A stretch of 48,734 nucleotides of DNA from Bacteroidales bacterium (GTDB taxonomy: Bacteria; Bacteroidota; Bacteroidia; Bacteroidales; Muribaculaceae). A program made the position numbers and the translations under genes. The stretch covers positions 1 through 48,734 of the forward strand of contig JAUNGA010000009.1 of assembly GCA_030524765.1 (NCBI GenBank), read 5' to 3'. Shown here piece after piece: positions 1-8,660 of the stretch (the stretch's first letter is position 1; each line of letters starts with the position of its first letter). The notes beneath the pieces are model-generated. The model was not told the DNA's origin and made no database searches. It worked only from the letters and a program-made list of their open reading frames with translations.

Positions 1-855
1 TACCAGCAGCGCGGCCAGGGCGGCTATCAGCGCGGCCGTCAGCAGCAAGGCCAGGGCGGATTCTTTCCCAGCCGCGGCAAAAGCTTCACACCGCGTCCCA
101 AGCGCATCGAGTACGAGATGCCGATACCCGATCCCAACGAGCAGATACGTCTGAACAAGTTTATGAGCAACGCCGGCATATGCTCGCGTCGCGAAGCCGA
201 CGAATTTATCCAGCAGGGTCTGGTGAAAGTCAACGGCCAGGTAGTGACCGAACTCGGCACCAAGATATGCCACAGCGATGTAGTCGAGTATGACGACAAG
301 GTGGTGGCACTGGAGAGCAAGTGCTATATACTGCTCAACAAGCCCAAAGATTGCGTGACCACGAGCGACGATCCGCAGGACCGCACCACGGTGATGGATC
401 TTGTGAAGGGCGCATGCACCGAGCGCATCTATCCGGTAGGCCGTCTCGACCGTAACACCACCGGTGTGCTGCTGCTGACCAACGACGGCGATCTGGCGTC
501 GAAACTCACACATCCCAAATACGTGAAGAAAAAAATCTATCACGTGTGGTGTGACAAGGATATAACCGAGGAAGACATGCAGCGTATCGCCGACGGTATC
601 GAGCTGGAGGACGGGCCTATCCACGCCGACGCGATCTCGTATGCCACCGAGACCGACCGCAATCAGGCCGGCATCGAGATTCACTCGGGACGCAACCGCA
701 TCGTCCGCCGCATCTTCGAGAGCCTCGGCTATCATGTGACAAAACTTGACCGCGTCTACTTTGCCGGTCTTACCAAAAAGAATCTGCCCCGCGGCCGTTG
801 GCGCTATCTCACTCAAGAGGAGGTCAACCTGCTCAAGATGGGTGCATTTGAATAA
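1..855 (+). CDS. RluB/RsuA-type pseudouridine synthase, 5'-truncated by the window edge
   Basis: This enzyme should isomerise a uridine in rRNA to pseudouridine. The frame is open from base 1, so the ATG at 118 is probably internal and the true start lies upstream. The first ~40 visible residues are low-complexity Q/G/R-rich (YQQRGQGGYQRGRQQQGQGG), a likely disordered RNA-binding extension. After it come an S4 RNA-binding domain (RLNKFMSNAGICSRREADEF) and the RluB/RsuA catalytic core with the signature GRLDRNTTGVLLLTNDG, whose Asp is the family's catalytic residue. The C-terminal SGRNRIVRRIFESLGY motif is also typical. Family membership is secure, but the target (RluB, RluE, RluF or RsuA type) cannot be fixed from sequence alone. 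A strong hairpin follows the stop, so it probably ends its transcript before asnS. Confidence 0.9.
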   Translation, partial: YQQRGQGGYQRGRQQQGQGGFFPSRGKSFTPRPKRIEYEMPIPDPNEQIRLNKFMSNAGICSRREADEFIQQGLVKVNGQVVTELGTKICHSDVVEYDDKVVALESKCYILLNKPKDCVTTSDDPQDRTTVMDLVKGACTERIYPVGRLDRNTTGVLLLTNDGDLASKLTHPKYVKKKIYHVWCDKDITEEDMQRIADGIELEDGPIHADAISYATETDRNQAGIEIHSGRNRIVRRIFESLGYHVTKLDRVYFAGLTKKNLPRGRWRYLTQEEVNLLKMGAFE

Positions 856-863
856 TTAATTCG

Positions 864-900
864 AGTTTCGCAAGTCGCGCGCACCGCGACTTGCGAAACT
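864..900 (+). terminator. 16-bp hairpin between the pseudouridine synthase and asnS
   Basis: A perfect 16-bp inverted repeat (864-879 with 885-900) encloses a 5-nt loop and begins nine bases after the stop codon. No long T-run follows, so it may act as a terminator or as an mRNA 3'-end stabiliser. Confidence 0.6.
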
Positions 901-917
901 TAAATAAATGTTGACAT

Positions 918-2306
918 ATGAAACGCAGTAAAATCGCCGCTCTGCTGGCCAATCCCGAAGCCATCGGCACCGAAGTCGATGTCAAGGGCTGGGTGCGCAC
1001 CCGCCGCGGCAACAAATATGTGCAGTTTGTCGCCCTCAACGACGGCTCGTCGATCAAAAACCTGCAGATTGTCTTTGACATGAACAAGTTTACCGACGAG
1101 CAGCTCAAGCCGATCACCACCGGCGCGTCAATACATGTGACGGGACGTCTGGTCGAGTCGATGGGCAAAGGGCAGACTTGCGAGATCCAGGCCGACACTC
1201 TTGAGGTCTATGGAACCGCCGACGAGACCTACCCGATGCAGAAGAAGGGCCACACGCTCGAATTCCTGCGCGAGAACGCCCATCTGCGCCCCCGCACAAA
1301 CACGTTCGGAGCTATCCTGCGTGTGCGCAGCGCTCTGGCCTTTGCAGTGCACAAATTCTTCAACGAGAAGGGATTCTACTATCTGCACACCCCTCTGATC
1401 ACATCGAGCGACTGCGAAGGTGCCGGCGCTATGTTCCAGGTGACCACCCTTCCGCTCAACGATCTGCCCCGCACCGAGGACGGCGCCGTAGACTACTCGC
1501 AAGACTTCTTCGGCAAACCCACCGCCCTGACCGTATCGGGCCAGCTCGAGGGAGAGCTCGGAGCAACCGCAATCGGCGAGATCTATACGTTCGGCCCGAC
1601 ATTCCGCGCCGAAAACTCCAACACCCAGCGCCACCTGTCAGAGTTCTGGATGATAGAGCCCGAGATGGCATTCTATGACATCAACGACAACATGGACCTG
1701 GCCGAGGAGTTTGTCAAATACTGCATCAGATATGTGCTCGACCACTGCCGCGACGACATCGAGTTCCTGGCCGAACATTATGACAAGGACCTCATCGAGC
1801 GCCTTGAGTTTGTGCTGCACAACGATTTTGTGCGCCTCACCTACACCGAGGGTGTAAAAATCCTCGAAGAGTCGGGCCACAAATTCGAATTCCCCGTCAG
1901 CTGGGGCGTCGACCTGCAGAGCGAGCACGAACGCTATCTGGTAGAAAAGCACTTCAAGAAACCGGTCATCCTGACCGACTATCCCAAAGATATCAAGGCC
2001 TTCTATATGAAGCAGAATGAGGACGGACGCACCGTGCGTGCGATGGACGTGCTTTTCCCGCAGATCGGTGAGGTGATCGGCGGCAGCGAGCGCGAGGCCG
2101 ATCTTGATAAACTGCAGCGCCGCATCGACGAGCTCAATATCCCGATGAAGGATATGTGGTGGTATCTTGACACACGCCGTTTCGGCACGGTGCCCCACTC
2201 GGGATTCGGTCTGGGCTTTGAGCGTCTGCTGCTCTTCGTTACCGGCATGACCAACATACGCGACGTGATCCCCTTCCCGCGCACGCCCAAAAACTGCGAA
2301 TTCTAA
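918..2306 (+). CDS. asnS: Asparaginyl-tRNA synthetase
   Basis: Charges tRNA(Asn) with asparagine in the cytoplasm. The 462-residue product has the usual family length. An N-terminal OB-fold anticodon-binding domain ([20 protein letters not shown]) is followed by a class IIb catalytic domain. Motif 2 ([21 protein letters not shown]) lies near residue 228, and motif 3 ([15 protein letters not shown]) near residue 428. The ending [17 protein letters not shown] is characteristic of AsnS. The ATG at 918 gives a complete OB fold, and no Shine-Dalgarno sequence is evident, as expected in this phylum. The gene sits between two hairpins, so it is likely monocistronic. Confidence 0.97.
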   Translation: MKRSKIAALLANPEAIGTEVDVKGWVRTRRGNKYVQFVALNDGSSIKNLQIVFDMNKFTDEQLKPITTGASIHVTGRLVESMGKGQTCEIQADTLEVYGTADETYPMQKKGHTLEFLRENAHLRPRTNTFGAILRVRSALAFAVHKFFNEKGFYYLHTPLITSSDCEGAGAMFQVTTLPLNDLPRTEDGAVDYSQDFFGKPTALTVSGQLEGELGATAIGEIYTFGPTFRAENSNTQRHLSEFWMIEPEMAFYDINDNMDLAEEFVKYCIRYVLDHCRDDIEFLAEHYDKDLIERLEFVLHNDFVRLTYTEGVKILEESGHKFEFPVSWGVDLQSEHERYLVEKHFKKPVILTDYPKDIKAFYMKQNEDGRTVRAMDVLFPQIGEVIGGSEREADLDKLQRRIDELNIPMKDMWWYLDTRRFGTVPHSGFGLGFERLLLFVTGMTNIRDVIPFPRTPKNCEF

Positions 2307-2334
2307 TCCCGCAGACTGCGGAATCAATCTATAC

Positions 2335-2371
2335 AATCCGGCCCGTAGTGCTTGCGCGTGCGGGCCGGATT
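2335..2371 (+). terminator. Hairpin terminator after asnS
   Basis: A perfect 11-bp inverted repeat (2335-2345 with 2361-2371, arm AATCCGGCCCG) encloses a 15-nt loop. It is followed by an A/T-rich stretch and lies 28 bases after the asnS stop. Confidence 0.7.
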
Positions 2372-2397
2372 AATTAAATAAGCTACTGATTTACAAT

Positions 2398-3507
2398 ATG
2401 ATTCGACTGATTGCTACCATATTCGCCGTGACAACGGTGTTTTCGCTCGGCGCCCGCGATCTCTCAGCGACAATAGACTCGCTGATCGATGCGAGATATG
2501 ACGGGGACAGTGCTCCCGGCGGGGCCGTGATCATAGCCCGGGGCGATTCGGTGCTGTATGAGCGGTATATCGGCCTCGCCGACATGCCCTCGCGACGGCC
2601 GATCGACGCCGACACACGCTTCTGCATCGCATCGATATCAAAACAGTTTACCGTCATGGCGCTGCTGCAACGCGACGCAGCCTATCACGGCCCGATGCCG
2701 TTGCTTGATACGCCTGTGAGCGACTGGTTTGATTATCGGCAGCCGTTGTGGCGCGACATAACGCTGCGCAATCTGGCCAACCATACATCCGGTGTGGCCG
2801 ACTCGCGTCCGCGCGACAACCGCGACCGCTGCGTATATGCCGATGACGAATCGTCGATCGCTTACTTCCCTACGGTAGATAGCGTGCAATTCGGCGCAGG
2901 CGAGTACTACGACTATCTCAATCCGTCATTCATACTGCTGGCCCGGGTGGTCGAGAGACTGAGCGGCAAGGAATTCACCGAGTATATGCGCGACAGCGTG
3001 TTTGAGCCTGCCGGGATGCTGTCAACCTACTATTTTGATCCGGCCGACGATGCCGGCCCCGACCGTTCACACGGTTATATCCCCGGAGATGACGGCGGCT
3101 GGCGTGAATATGACTATGGCGAGGAGACATTTTTTGCCACACGTCCCGACGGAGGCATCTACTCGACGGCCCGGGATCTGCTGCGCTGGGAGAACGCTTT
3201 GCGCGACGGCGTGGTGACCGATCCTCAGAGACTGGCTATGGCCTATCGCCCGTCGGTGAGCGTGACCGACAGTCCGACGTGTGACTATCAGAGACGCCCC
3301 GATACATGGTATGGCCTGGGATTTTTTGTCGATCATCCTTCCGGAAAAGCCCGCAAGGTCTATCATACGGGCGATAACGGAGGCTACCAGGCGTATCTGG
3401 CCAAATATCCCGATCTCGACATCAAGATCATAGTGCTCGAGAACCGCAACGACCGCGACCGGTGGCAACTGGCCACAGCCATAGACGAGGCTCTCGGCCT
3501 GCGTTGA
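2398..3507 (+). CDS. Secreted serine hydrolase of the class C beta-lactamase / penicillin-binding family
   Basis: The 369-residue protein has a short N-terminal signal peptide (IRLIATIFAVTTVFSLGA), so it probably acts in the periplasm. The three active-site motifs of the family are visible. The SxxK nucleophile motif is SISK at 79-82, the YxN motif is YLN at 173-175, and the KTG-like box is HTG at 323-325 within YHTGDNGGY. Members include D-Ala-D-Ala carboxypeptidases, esterases and class C beta-lactamases. HTG instead of KTG is common in the non-beta-lactamase members, so esterase or peptidase activity on a cell-wall or dietary substrate is more likely than antibiotic hydrolysis (inference). 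It starts 26 bases after the asnS terminator and appears to be transcribed alone. Confidence 0.88.
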   Translation: MIRLIATIFAVTTVFSLGARDLSATIDSLIDARYDGDSAPGGAVIIARGDSVLYERYIGLADMPSRRPIDADTRFCIASISKQFTVMALLQRDAAYHGPMPLLDTPVSDWFDYRQPLWRDITLRNLANHTSGVADSRPRDNRDRCVYADDESSIAYFPTVDSVQFGAGEYYDYLNPSFILLARVVERLSGKEFTEYMRDSVFEPAGMLSTYYFDPADDAGPDRSHGYIPGDDGGWREYDYGEETFFATRPDGGIYSTARDLLRWENALRDGVVTDPQRLAMAYRPSVSVTDSPTCDYQRRPDTWYGLGFFVDHPSGKARKVYHTGDNGGYQAYLAKYPDLDIKIIVLENRNDRDRWQLATAIDEALGLR

Positions 3508-3514
3508 CACAAAA

Positions 3515-3548
3515 GGCGCCCCGCCCGATAATTTCGAGACGAGGCGCC
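3515..3548 (+). terminator. Weak hairpin after the serine hydrolase
   Basis: GGCGCC at 3515-3520 can pair with GGCGCC at 3543-3548, extended by two more pairs past one mismatch. The T-run is poor. This is suggestive only. Confidence 0.35.
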
Positions 3549-3667
3549 CGGCTGTCTTATAGATAAATGTGACATTAAGCACATCAAAGTTAACAATTTG
3601 TAAATACGATTGCTTTGTTTTACGGTTAATTTTTGTTAACCAATCCGATAATTTAACTATTTGTCAG

Positions 3668-4066
3668 ATGATAAAAATCATTCGTCACTATTGGCCGACC
3701 CTTATCGTATTGATTGTCATCATCTACGCCACATGGGTTCCCAAACCGATAGATTCAGACTACATACCGCTTCTGCCACATATCGACAAACTCATACACG
3801 CCATAATGATGGGTGGCCTCGTAGGAGCCATCGCATTTGACTACAAACGACAAGAGCGCCGGCACATGCTGACGCTCAAAGTCATGGCCGTTATCACGGC
3901 CGGTGTCATGATATTCGGTGCTGTCGACGAGGTGGTGCAGGGTCTGCTGCCGATCGGACGGCCGAGCGACCCGTGGGATCTGCTTGCCGACTGGGCCGGA
4001 TCGCTGATCGGCGCCGACACGGCACCGGCGGCAGTCAATGCCGTTGTGCGCCGTATGCGCCGATAG
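3668..4066 (+). CDS. VanZ-like family membrane protein
   Basis: A 132-residue integral membrane protein with about three or four hydrophobic segments. The N-terminal one is PTLIVLIVIIYATWVP. VanZ-family hallmarks are the conserved HIDKLIHAIMMGGLVG segment and the DEVVQGLLPIGRPSDPWDLLADWAG block. The family's biochemical role is unresolved; the namesake gives low-level teicoplanin resistance, but most members are uncharacterised. The frame stays open back to 3569, but the ATG at 3668 starts exactly where family similarity begins, and the upstream residues look like translated AT-rich intergenic DNA. It converges with the thioredoxin gene, leaving only three bases between the two stops. Confidence 0.85.
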   Translation: MIKIIRHYWPTLIVLIVIIYATWVPKPIDSDYIPLLPHIDKLIHAIMMGGLVGAIAFDYKRQERRHMLTLKVMAVITAGVMIFGAVDEVVQGLLPIGRPSDPWDLLADWAGSLIGADTAPAAVNAVVRRMRR

Positions 4067-4069
4067 GCA

Positions 4070-5077
4070 TCACTGCTTGTCGCCGAGATATTTTGCTACG
4101 TCGGCACGCAGATCGTCGTCTTGCTTGTCGCGGCTCAGGATAGTGCCGTCGGGCGCGATAAGCATGATGCAAGGAATACCCGATATACCGTAAAGATCGG
4201 TGGGTACAGACTGGGCATTGATAATGCAGGGCCATGGCAATTCGTGCTTCTCGATTGCGGCACGGGTGGCATCGGGTTCGTCCCAGACAGCAACGCCGAG
4301 CACCTCGAGTCCCTTGTCTTTGTATTCCTTGTATAGATCTTTCAACACAGCAGTCTCGCGTATGCAGGGGCCGCACCAGCTTGCCCAGAAATCGACGAGC
4401 AGATACTTGCCGTCGCGTCCTACGTAGTCGCTGAGTTTCCGGCCGTTGATATCAAAATCGATATACTTGGCACCGGGCTGCGAAGCCGCCTTACGCTCGT
4501 TCATCTCGACGAGCTTGGCAATGCGCTTGTATTGTTTCAGAGACGGTTCTTTGTCAAGATATGCGACAAGCTCGGCCGGAGCCATGTCGTAGGCCTGCTG
4601 TATGAAAATCAGATAACCGATGGGATTGTCGAGATTTTGCTGCATCTGATCTTTCATGTATGCCTGATAGCGCGCATATGCCGCCTCTTTGTCGGCATCG
4701 GTGGATGCGGTCTGGAATGCCTGCGCAATGGTCGATACAGAGTCGCCGATAGCATTGTAGACATCGTTGAGTTCGCTGCCAAACGCCTTGCGACTGCGCG
4801 CATCGATCGCAATCGAACCCGGCTCGAGTATCAGCTGGGCATAGCGGGCACCGTCGACGAGTATGCGGGCCGGCACCGGCTCGTCAATCTCGCCCTTGAA
4901 TACAGCGGCTCCGTCGGCGACGAGCACCGAATCAATCTTATCGCTCGTATCGTAATTGATCAGGAATGCCATGGCACCCTCGGCGTCTTCGGGCATGGGC
5001 GCCAACACCTTATAAGGAGTCGCCCAAAGCGATGTAGCCACCGCGGCGGTGGCCATCGCGAGCATGTTTTTTTTCAT
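4070..5077 (-). CDS. TlpA-like thioredoxin-fold protein with DUF4369-like N-terminus
   Basis: A 335-residue exported thiol-disulfide oxidoreductase of the TlpA/ResA type common in Bacteroidetes. The N-terminal MKKNMLAMATAAVATSLWA is a signal peptide. Residues ~25-200 resemble the DUF4369 region that often precedes such domains. The thioredoxin domain follows, with the redox motif WASWCGPC, whose cysteines are at positions 235 and 238. A cis-Pro loop is seen in GISGIPCIMLIAPDG. The predicted role is periplasmic reduction or oxidation of protein thiols, possibly in cytochrome maturation or oxidative stress defence; the partner is unknown. It is transcribed divergently from the acyl-CoA synthetase and has its own Bacteroidetes-type promoter. 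Confidence 0.9.
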   Translation of the reverse strand: MKKNMLAMATAAVATSLWATPYKVLAPMPEDAEGAMAFLINYDTSDKIDSVLVADGAAVFKGEIDEPVPARILVDGARYAQLILEPGSIAIDARSRKAFGSELNDVYNAIGDSVSTIAQAFQTASTDADKEAAYARYQAYMKDQMQQNLDNPIGYLIFIQQAYDMAPAELVAYLDKEPSLKQYKRIAKLVEMNERKAASQPGAKYIDFDINGRKLSDYVGRDGKYLLVDFWASWCGPCIRETAVLKDLYKEYKDKGLEVLGVAVWDEPDATRAAIEKHELPWPCIINAQSVPTDLYGISGIPCIMLIAPDGTILSRDKQDDDLRADVAKYLGDKQ

Positions 5078-5102
5078 TTTATTATATGTTAGTTTCCTAT
5101 TA

Positions 5103-5133
5103 CAAAAGTAGCAAAATATATATCAAAGGCAAA
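5103..5133 (-). promoter_or_regulatory. Bacteroidetes-type promoter for the TlpA-like gene
   Basis: On the minus strand the -7 box TACTTTTG (5103-5110, fits TAnnTTTG) is preceded 19 bases upstream by TTTG (5130-5133). This matches the -33/-7 layout of the Bacteroidetes primary sigma factor. The leader before the ATG at 5077 would be about 20 nt. Confidence 0.65.
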
Positions 5134-5159
5134 ACACATATTATGATTTAAATGTTTTT

Positions 5160-5191
5160 ATTGGTGATTTTGACATTTTTTTGTAGCTTTG
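5160..5191 (+). promoter_or_regulatory. Bacteroidetes-type promoter for the acyl-CoA synthetase
   Basis: The -7 box TAGCTTTG (5184-5191) fits TAnnTTTG. A -33-like ATTG (5160-5163) lies 20 bases upstream. The start codon is at 5213. An intact promoter suggests the frameshifted gene is still transcribed, or was until recently. Confidence 0.6.
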
Positions 5192-5212
5192 TATATCCGT
5201 AAAAACTGAAAT

Positions 5213-6867
5213 ATGCCACAGACAGACTCAATAACCGCTCTGATACAAAAATCAATCCGTGACAACTGGGAGCATCTCGCTCTGACTGATTTTCACGGCG
5301 TATCGTTTCAGTATCGCGATGTAGCACGCAAAATAGCCAAACTGCACCTGCTGTTTGACAAGGCAGGTCTGAAGCCCGGCGACAAAATTGCGCTTTGCGG
5401 ACGCAACTCGGCTCAATGGTCTATCGCATATCTGGCGTCACTCACCTATGGCACAGTGGCCGTGCCCATACTGCATGACTTCAAGCCCGACAATATACAC
5501 CATCTGGTGTGCCACTCAGATGCGAAACTTTTTTCACCGACCAGCATACCTGGGAAAATCTCGATCCCGAGTCGCTGCCACAGATCAAGGGCGCTCTGCT
5601 GATCGACGATTACTCGCTGCTGTTCTCACGCTGCAAGCGTCTGACCGAGGCGCGCCACAATCTCAACAAAATATTCGGCGAGAAATATCCCGAACGTTTC
5701 ACGCCCGACGATGTGGTCTACCCCGAGCATAATCCCGACGACATGGCCGTGATCAACTATACATCTGGCTCGACAGGCTTTTCGAAGGGTGTGATGCTGT
5801 CATACCGCAACATATGGTCAAACATCAGATTCTGTCTTGACAATATCAAATTTTTCAAGCCGGGTGACGGGGCGATATGCATGCTGCCGCTTGCCCATAT
5901 GTACGGTCTGGTGATCGAGATGCTGCACACATTCGTGCAGGGTTGCCACATCTATTTCCTGACGCGCACACCATCGCCTAAAATCATCATGGAGGCTTTT
6001 GCGACAGTGCATCCCAAACTGATCATCACCGTGCCGCTAATCATCGAGAAGATCATAAAGACGCGCGTATTCCCGCTGCTCGACAAGCCATTGATGAAGG
6101 TGCTGCTGCATTTGCCCGTGATCGACGACAAACTGCTCGGCAAGATCAAAAACAAACTCGAGGAGGTATTCGGAGGCCAGCTCAAACAGCTGATCATCGG
6201 TGGCGCCGGCCTCAACGCCGAGGTCGAGGCATTTTTGCGGCGTATCAGATTCCCGTTCACTATCGGTTACGGAATGACCGAATGTGCCCCGCTGATCACC
6301 TACGCGCCGTGGGATGTGCAGCGGCCGGGCTCGTGTGGCCGCATCGTCGACCGCATGGAGTGCCGGATCGACTCGCCGGATCCGGTCAACACGCCGGGTG
6401 TACTGTGGGTGAAGGGCCAGAACGTGATGATGGGCTATTACAAAAACCCGACAGCGACGGAATCTACGTTCAAGGACGGATGGATGAACACCGGCGACAT
6501 ATGCCAGCGCGACGAGGATGGCTTTATCTACATACGCGGACGCGACAAAAACATGATACTCGGCCCGTCGGGACAAAACATTTATCCCGAGGAAATCGAA
6601 CAGCGCATCAACAATCTGCCCTATGTAGCCGAATCATTGGTGATTGAAGAAGACGGCAAGCTGGTAGCTCTGGTTTATCCCGACTTTGAATCGGCCCGCA
6701 ATGCAGGCATATCAACCGAACAACTCGAGCCGATGATCGAAAAGAGCATCAAGCAACTCAATACCGACTTGCCCGGTTACAGTCAGATATCTCGTGTGAG
6801 AATCCACCACGAAGAATTTGAAAAGACACCCAAGCGCTCGATCAAACGCTATCTTTATCAGCATTAG
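5213..6867 (+). pseudogene. Long-chain fatty acid-CoA ligase (AMP-binding family), split by a one-base frameshift
   Basis: Two overlapping frames together encode one ~551-residue ANL-superfamily ligase that would activate fatty acids to acyl-CoA via acyl-AMP. The first frame (5213-5602) gives the N-terminus up to HHLVCHSDAKLF. The second (to 6867) resumes with FTDQHTWENLDPESL and carries the AMP-binding signature INYTSGSTGFSKGVMLS, the YGMTECAPL motif, the GWMNTGDICQRDEDGF segment and the C-terminal KTPKRSIKRYLY with the catalytic-type Lys. The switch occurs at a run of six T residues (5529-5534); one extra T would restore a single frame. This could be a real mutation, a sequencing or assembly error in a homopolymer, or, less likely, slippage. 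Everything else in the gene looks intact, and its promoter and a strong terminator are present. Confidence 0.85.
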
Positions 6868-6872
6868 AGGCT

Positions 6873-6921
6873 GTTCTACAATATTTGTCAACGACAGGGC
6901 GACGGTTATTGTCGAACCGGC
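6873..6921. repeat. Intergenic palindromic element, short copy
   Basis: Its ends match the ends of the element at 29152-29240 in the opposite orientation. TATTGTCGAACCGGC (6907-6921) is the exact reverse complement of bases 29149-29163. The other end (6873-6892) matches bases near 29219-29238 with a few transitions. The two ends here are themselves partly inverted repeats. It looks like an internally deleted relative of the longer copy. Confidence 0.5.
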
Positions 6922-6925
6922 CATT

Positions 6926-6968
6926 AACAGATGCGGTCTGCAATTTTTTTTTGCAGACCGCATCTGTT
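6926..6968 (+). terminator. Strong 18-bp hairpin terminator after the acyl-CoA synthetase
   Basis: A perfect 18-bp inverted repeat (6926-6943 with 6951-6968) closes over a loop of seven T residues and is followed by a short T-run. It lies between convergent genes and probably ends the plus-strand transcript. Confidence 0.85.
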
Positions 6969-7014
6969 GTTTTTCGTCCTATATTGTTTTATTGCCTGTC
7001 AGATAACCGGGCAA

Positions 7015-7854
7015 TCAATCGGCTAAATGGAATTCGATCAGTCCGGGCATCGAGTTGGGAATAAGCTTTATTATATCAACGCCGAAGTCTGCGGCCGCGC
7101 GATGCAGGATGTCGCTATAAGTCATGCCTGTGCCACCGACGATGCATACGCCGCGAGCCATCTCGGATCCATAGGCGGCGACATTGCGGGTGAAAAAGCG
7201 CATGAAGCCTGTGTAGACGAGCTGATAGACGTAGGCATTGTCTGTATGATCAGCGAGGAACGACGAGTAGCGGGCAAGTGAGCGACTGGGCAGGCGGTTG
7301 GTATATACGTCGTCCATAAGCATATTGGGCGTCACGCTGAAATGCTCATAGAATTTTCTGGATATATCGTCCGGAGCGATCCCCTTGAGCATATCGGCTA
7401 TAAAGACTTTGCCGAGATATGCACTTGAGCCTTCATCACCGAGGATGTAGCCCAGCGGGGCGACATTACGCACGATTTCATTGCCGTCGTAAAGGCATGA
7501 GTTTGAACCTGTACCGATAATACAGGCCAGACCGGGCTCGCGCACCAGCAGACCGCGTGCCGCGCCGAGCAAATCGCTCTCGACAGTCACCGGTGTACGG
7601 AACTGGGCCACGAGCGATGATTCCATAATCTTGTTTTTCTCGGTATTGGCACATCCTGCACCATAGAAATATACATGATCCCAACGGCGCTTGAAAAAGG
7701 CCTCGGGCAATTCGAGACGTATAGCATGCGAGAGGTCGCGCCGCGACTGAAAATAGGGGTTAAGTCCGGTCGTGAACGCATGCTCGACGATGCGACCACC
7801 ATCGACAATCACCCATTCGGTACGTGTGCTGCTACTGTCGGCTATAATTTTCAT
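7015..7854 (-). CDS. BadF/BadG-family ATPase, probable N-acetylglucosamine-type sugar kinase
   Basis: A 279-residue member of the actin-like ATPase (ASKHA) fold family that includes N-acetylglucosamine kinases. The phosphate-1 loop ADSSSTRTEWVIVDGG is at residues 4-19, and the phosphate-2-like segment CIIGTGSNSCLYDG and the adenosine-region GVCIVGGTG are also visible. The likely role is ATP-dependent phosphorylation of a free amino sugar in the cytoplasm; substrate is inferred from the family, not shown. The frame extends back to 7965, but the start at 7854 is chosen because the conserved N-terminus begins there and a TACCTTTG promoter box lies inside the would-be extension. It diverges from tsaB. 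Confidence 0.82.
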   Translation of the reverse strand: MKIIADSSSTRTEWVIVDGGRIVEHAFTTGLNPYFQSRRDLSHAIRLELPEAFFKRRWDHVYFYGAGCANTEKNKIMESSLVAQFRTPVTVESDLLGAARGLLVREPGLACIIGTGSNSCLYDGNEIVRNVAPLGYILGDEGSSAYLGKVFIADMLKGIAPDDISRKFYEHFSVTPNMLMDDVYTNRLPSRSLARYSSFLADHTDNAYVYQLVYTGFMRFFTRNVAAYGSEMARGVCIVGGTGMTYSDILHRAAADFGVDIIKLIPNSMPGLIEFHLAD

Positions 7855-7862
7855 GACAGATG

Positions 7863-7894
7863 CAAAGGTAGTGATTTTTTCGTTTGACTCCAAA
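7863..7894 (-). promoter_or_regulatory. Near-leaderless Bacteroidetes promoter for the sugar kinase
   Basis: On the minus strand, TTTG (7891-7894), a 20-base spacer and TACCTTTG (7863-7870) match the consensus exactly. The -7 box ends only eight bases before the ATG at 7854, so the transcript would have almost no 5' leader. This also fixes the start codon. Confidence 0.75.
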
Positions 7895-7905
7895 AGTAGC
7901 CTGAT

Positions 7906-7939
7906 TTTGTCGTGTATCCGAAATTTATTATTAAATTTG
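7906..7939 (+). promoter_or_regulatory. Bacteroidetes-type promoter for the tsaB operon
   Basis: TAAATTTG (7932-7939) fits the -7 consensus. TTTG (7906-7909) lies 22 bases upstream, slightly wide but plausible. The tsaB ATG at 7965 would have a leader of about 20 nt. Confidence 0.6.
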
Positions 7940-7964
7940 TAAGATATTATGCAAAAAGTGTTCA

Positions 7965-8660
7965 ATGGCAGTAATACTTAACATAGATACAACCACGGCC
8001 GTATGTTCGGCCGCATTGACGGCCGAGGGCCAGATACTGACTCATGCCGAAAACTTCGAGGGGCGCAACCATGCATCGCTGCTCAGCGGCTTTATCAAAC
8101 AATGTCTTGATTTCGCAGCCGATAAAGAGCTGCAGCTTGATGCGGTAGCCGTGAGCATGGGCCCCGGCAGCTACACGGGGCTGCGTATCGGTCTGAGCGA
8201 GGCCAAGGGTCTGGCCTATGCCCTCGGGATACCGATGATAGGCATCAATACACTCGAGCTGATGGCCACACGCGTGATGTTCTCGACCGACGATGTCGAT
8301 CCTGACAGCATACTTGTGCCGATGATAGATGCGAGACGCATGGAGGTATTCACAGCCGCATATGATTTCGGACTGAACGAACTGCTGAAACCGGGCCCGC
8401 TGATTCTTGACGGCGAGAGCTATGCCGACCTTATCGCTACCGGGCGGCCGGTGTTGCTTTTCGGCGACGGCAGCGACAAAGCCCGCGAGACAATAACGGC
8501 GCCCAATGTGACATTTGTGCCTGATGTAGTACCTCTGGCGGTCGATATGGTGGCTTTGGCCGAACGCGACTGGGCTCGACGCAGCTTTATTGACAATGCC
8601 TACAGCACACCACTGTATCTCAAGGAATTCCAGGCAACAAAACCAAAAAGCAGAATATGA
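7965..8660 (+). CDS. tsaB: tRNA threonylcarbamoyladenosine biosynthesis protein TsaB
   Basis: TsaB is the non-catalytic partner that, with TsaD and TsaE, transfers threonylcarbamoyl to A37 of ANN-decoding tRNAs. The 231-residue protein starts with the ASKHA phosphate loop MAVILNIDTTTAVCSAAL. It carries the TsaB signature AVSMGPGSYTGLRIGLSEAKGLAYAL and the NTLELMA segment. Its last four bases overlap the next gene (ATGA), which encodes a YrdC/Sua5 protein, so two steps of t6A synthesis are translationally coupled here. TsaD and TsaE are not in the window. Confidence 0.93.
   Translation: MAVILNIDTTTAVCSAALTAEGQILTHAENFEGRNHASLLSGFIKQCLDFAADKELQLDAVAVSMGPGSYTGLRIGLSEAKGLAYALGIPMIGINTLELMATRVMFSTDDVDPDSILVPMIDARRMEVFTAAYDFGLNELLKPGPLILDGESYADLIATGRPVLLFGDGSDKARETITAPNVTFVPDVVPLAVDMVALAERDWARRSFIDNAYSTPLYLKEFQATKPKSRI

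Noticed and set aside
5529..5534. Programmed -1 ribosomal frameshift in the acyl-CoA synthetase
   Set aside because: The zero-frame reading AAA CTT TTT TCA does not fit the X XXY YYZ slippery heptamer, and no stem or pseudoknot is apparent just downstream; mutation or a homopolymer error is simpler.
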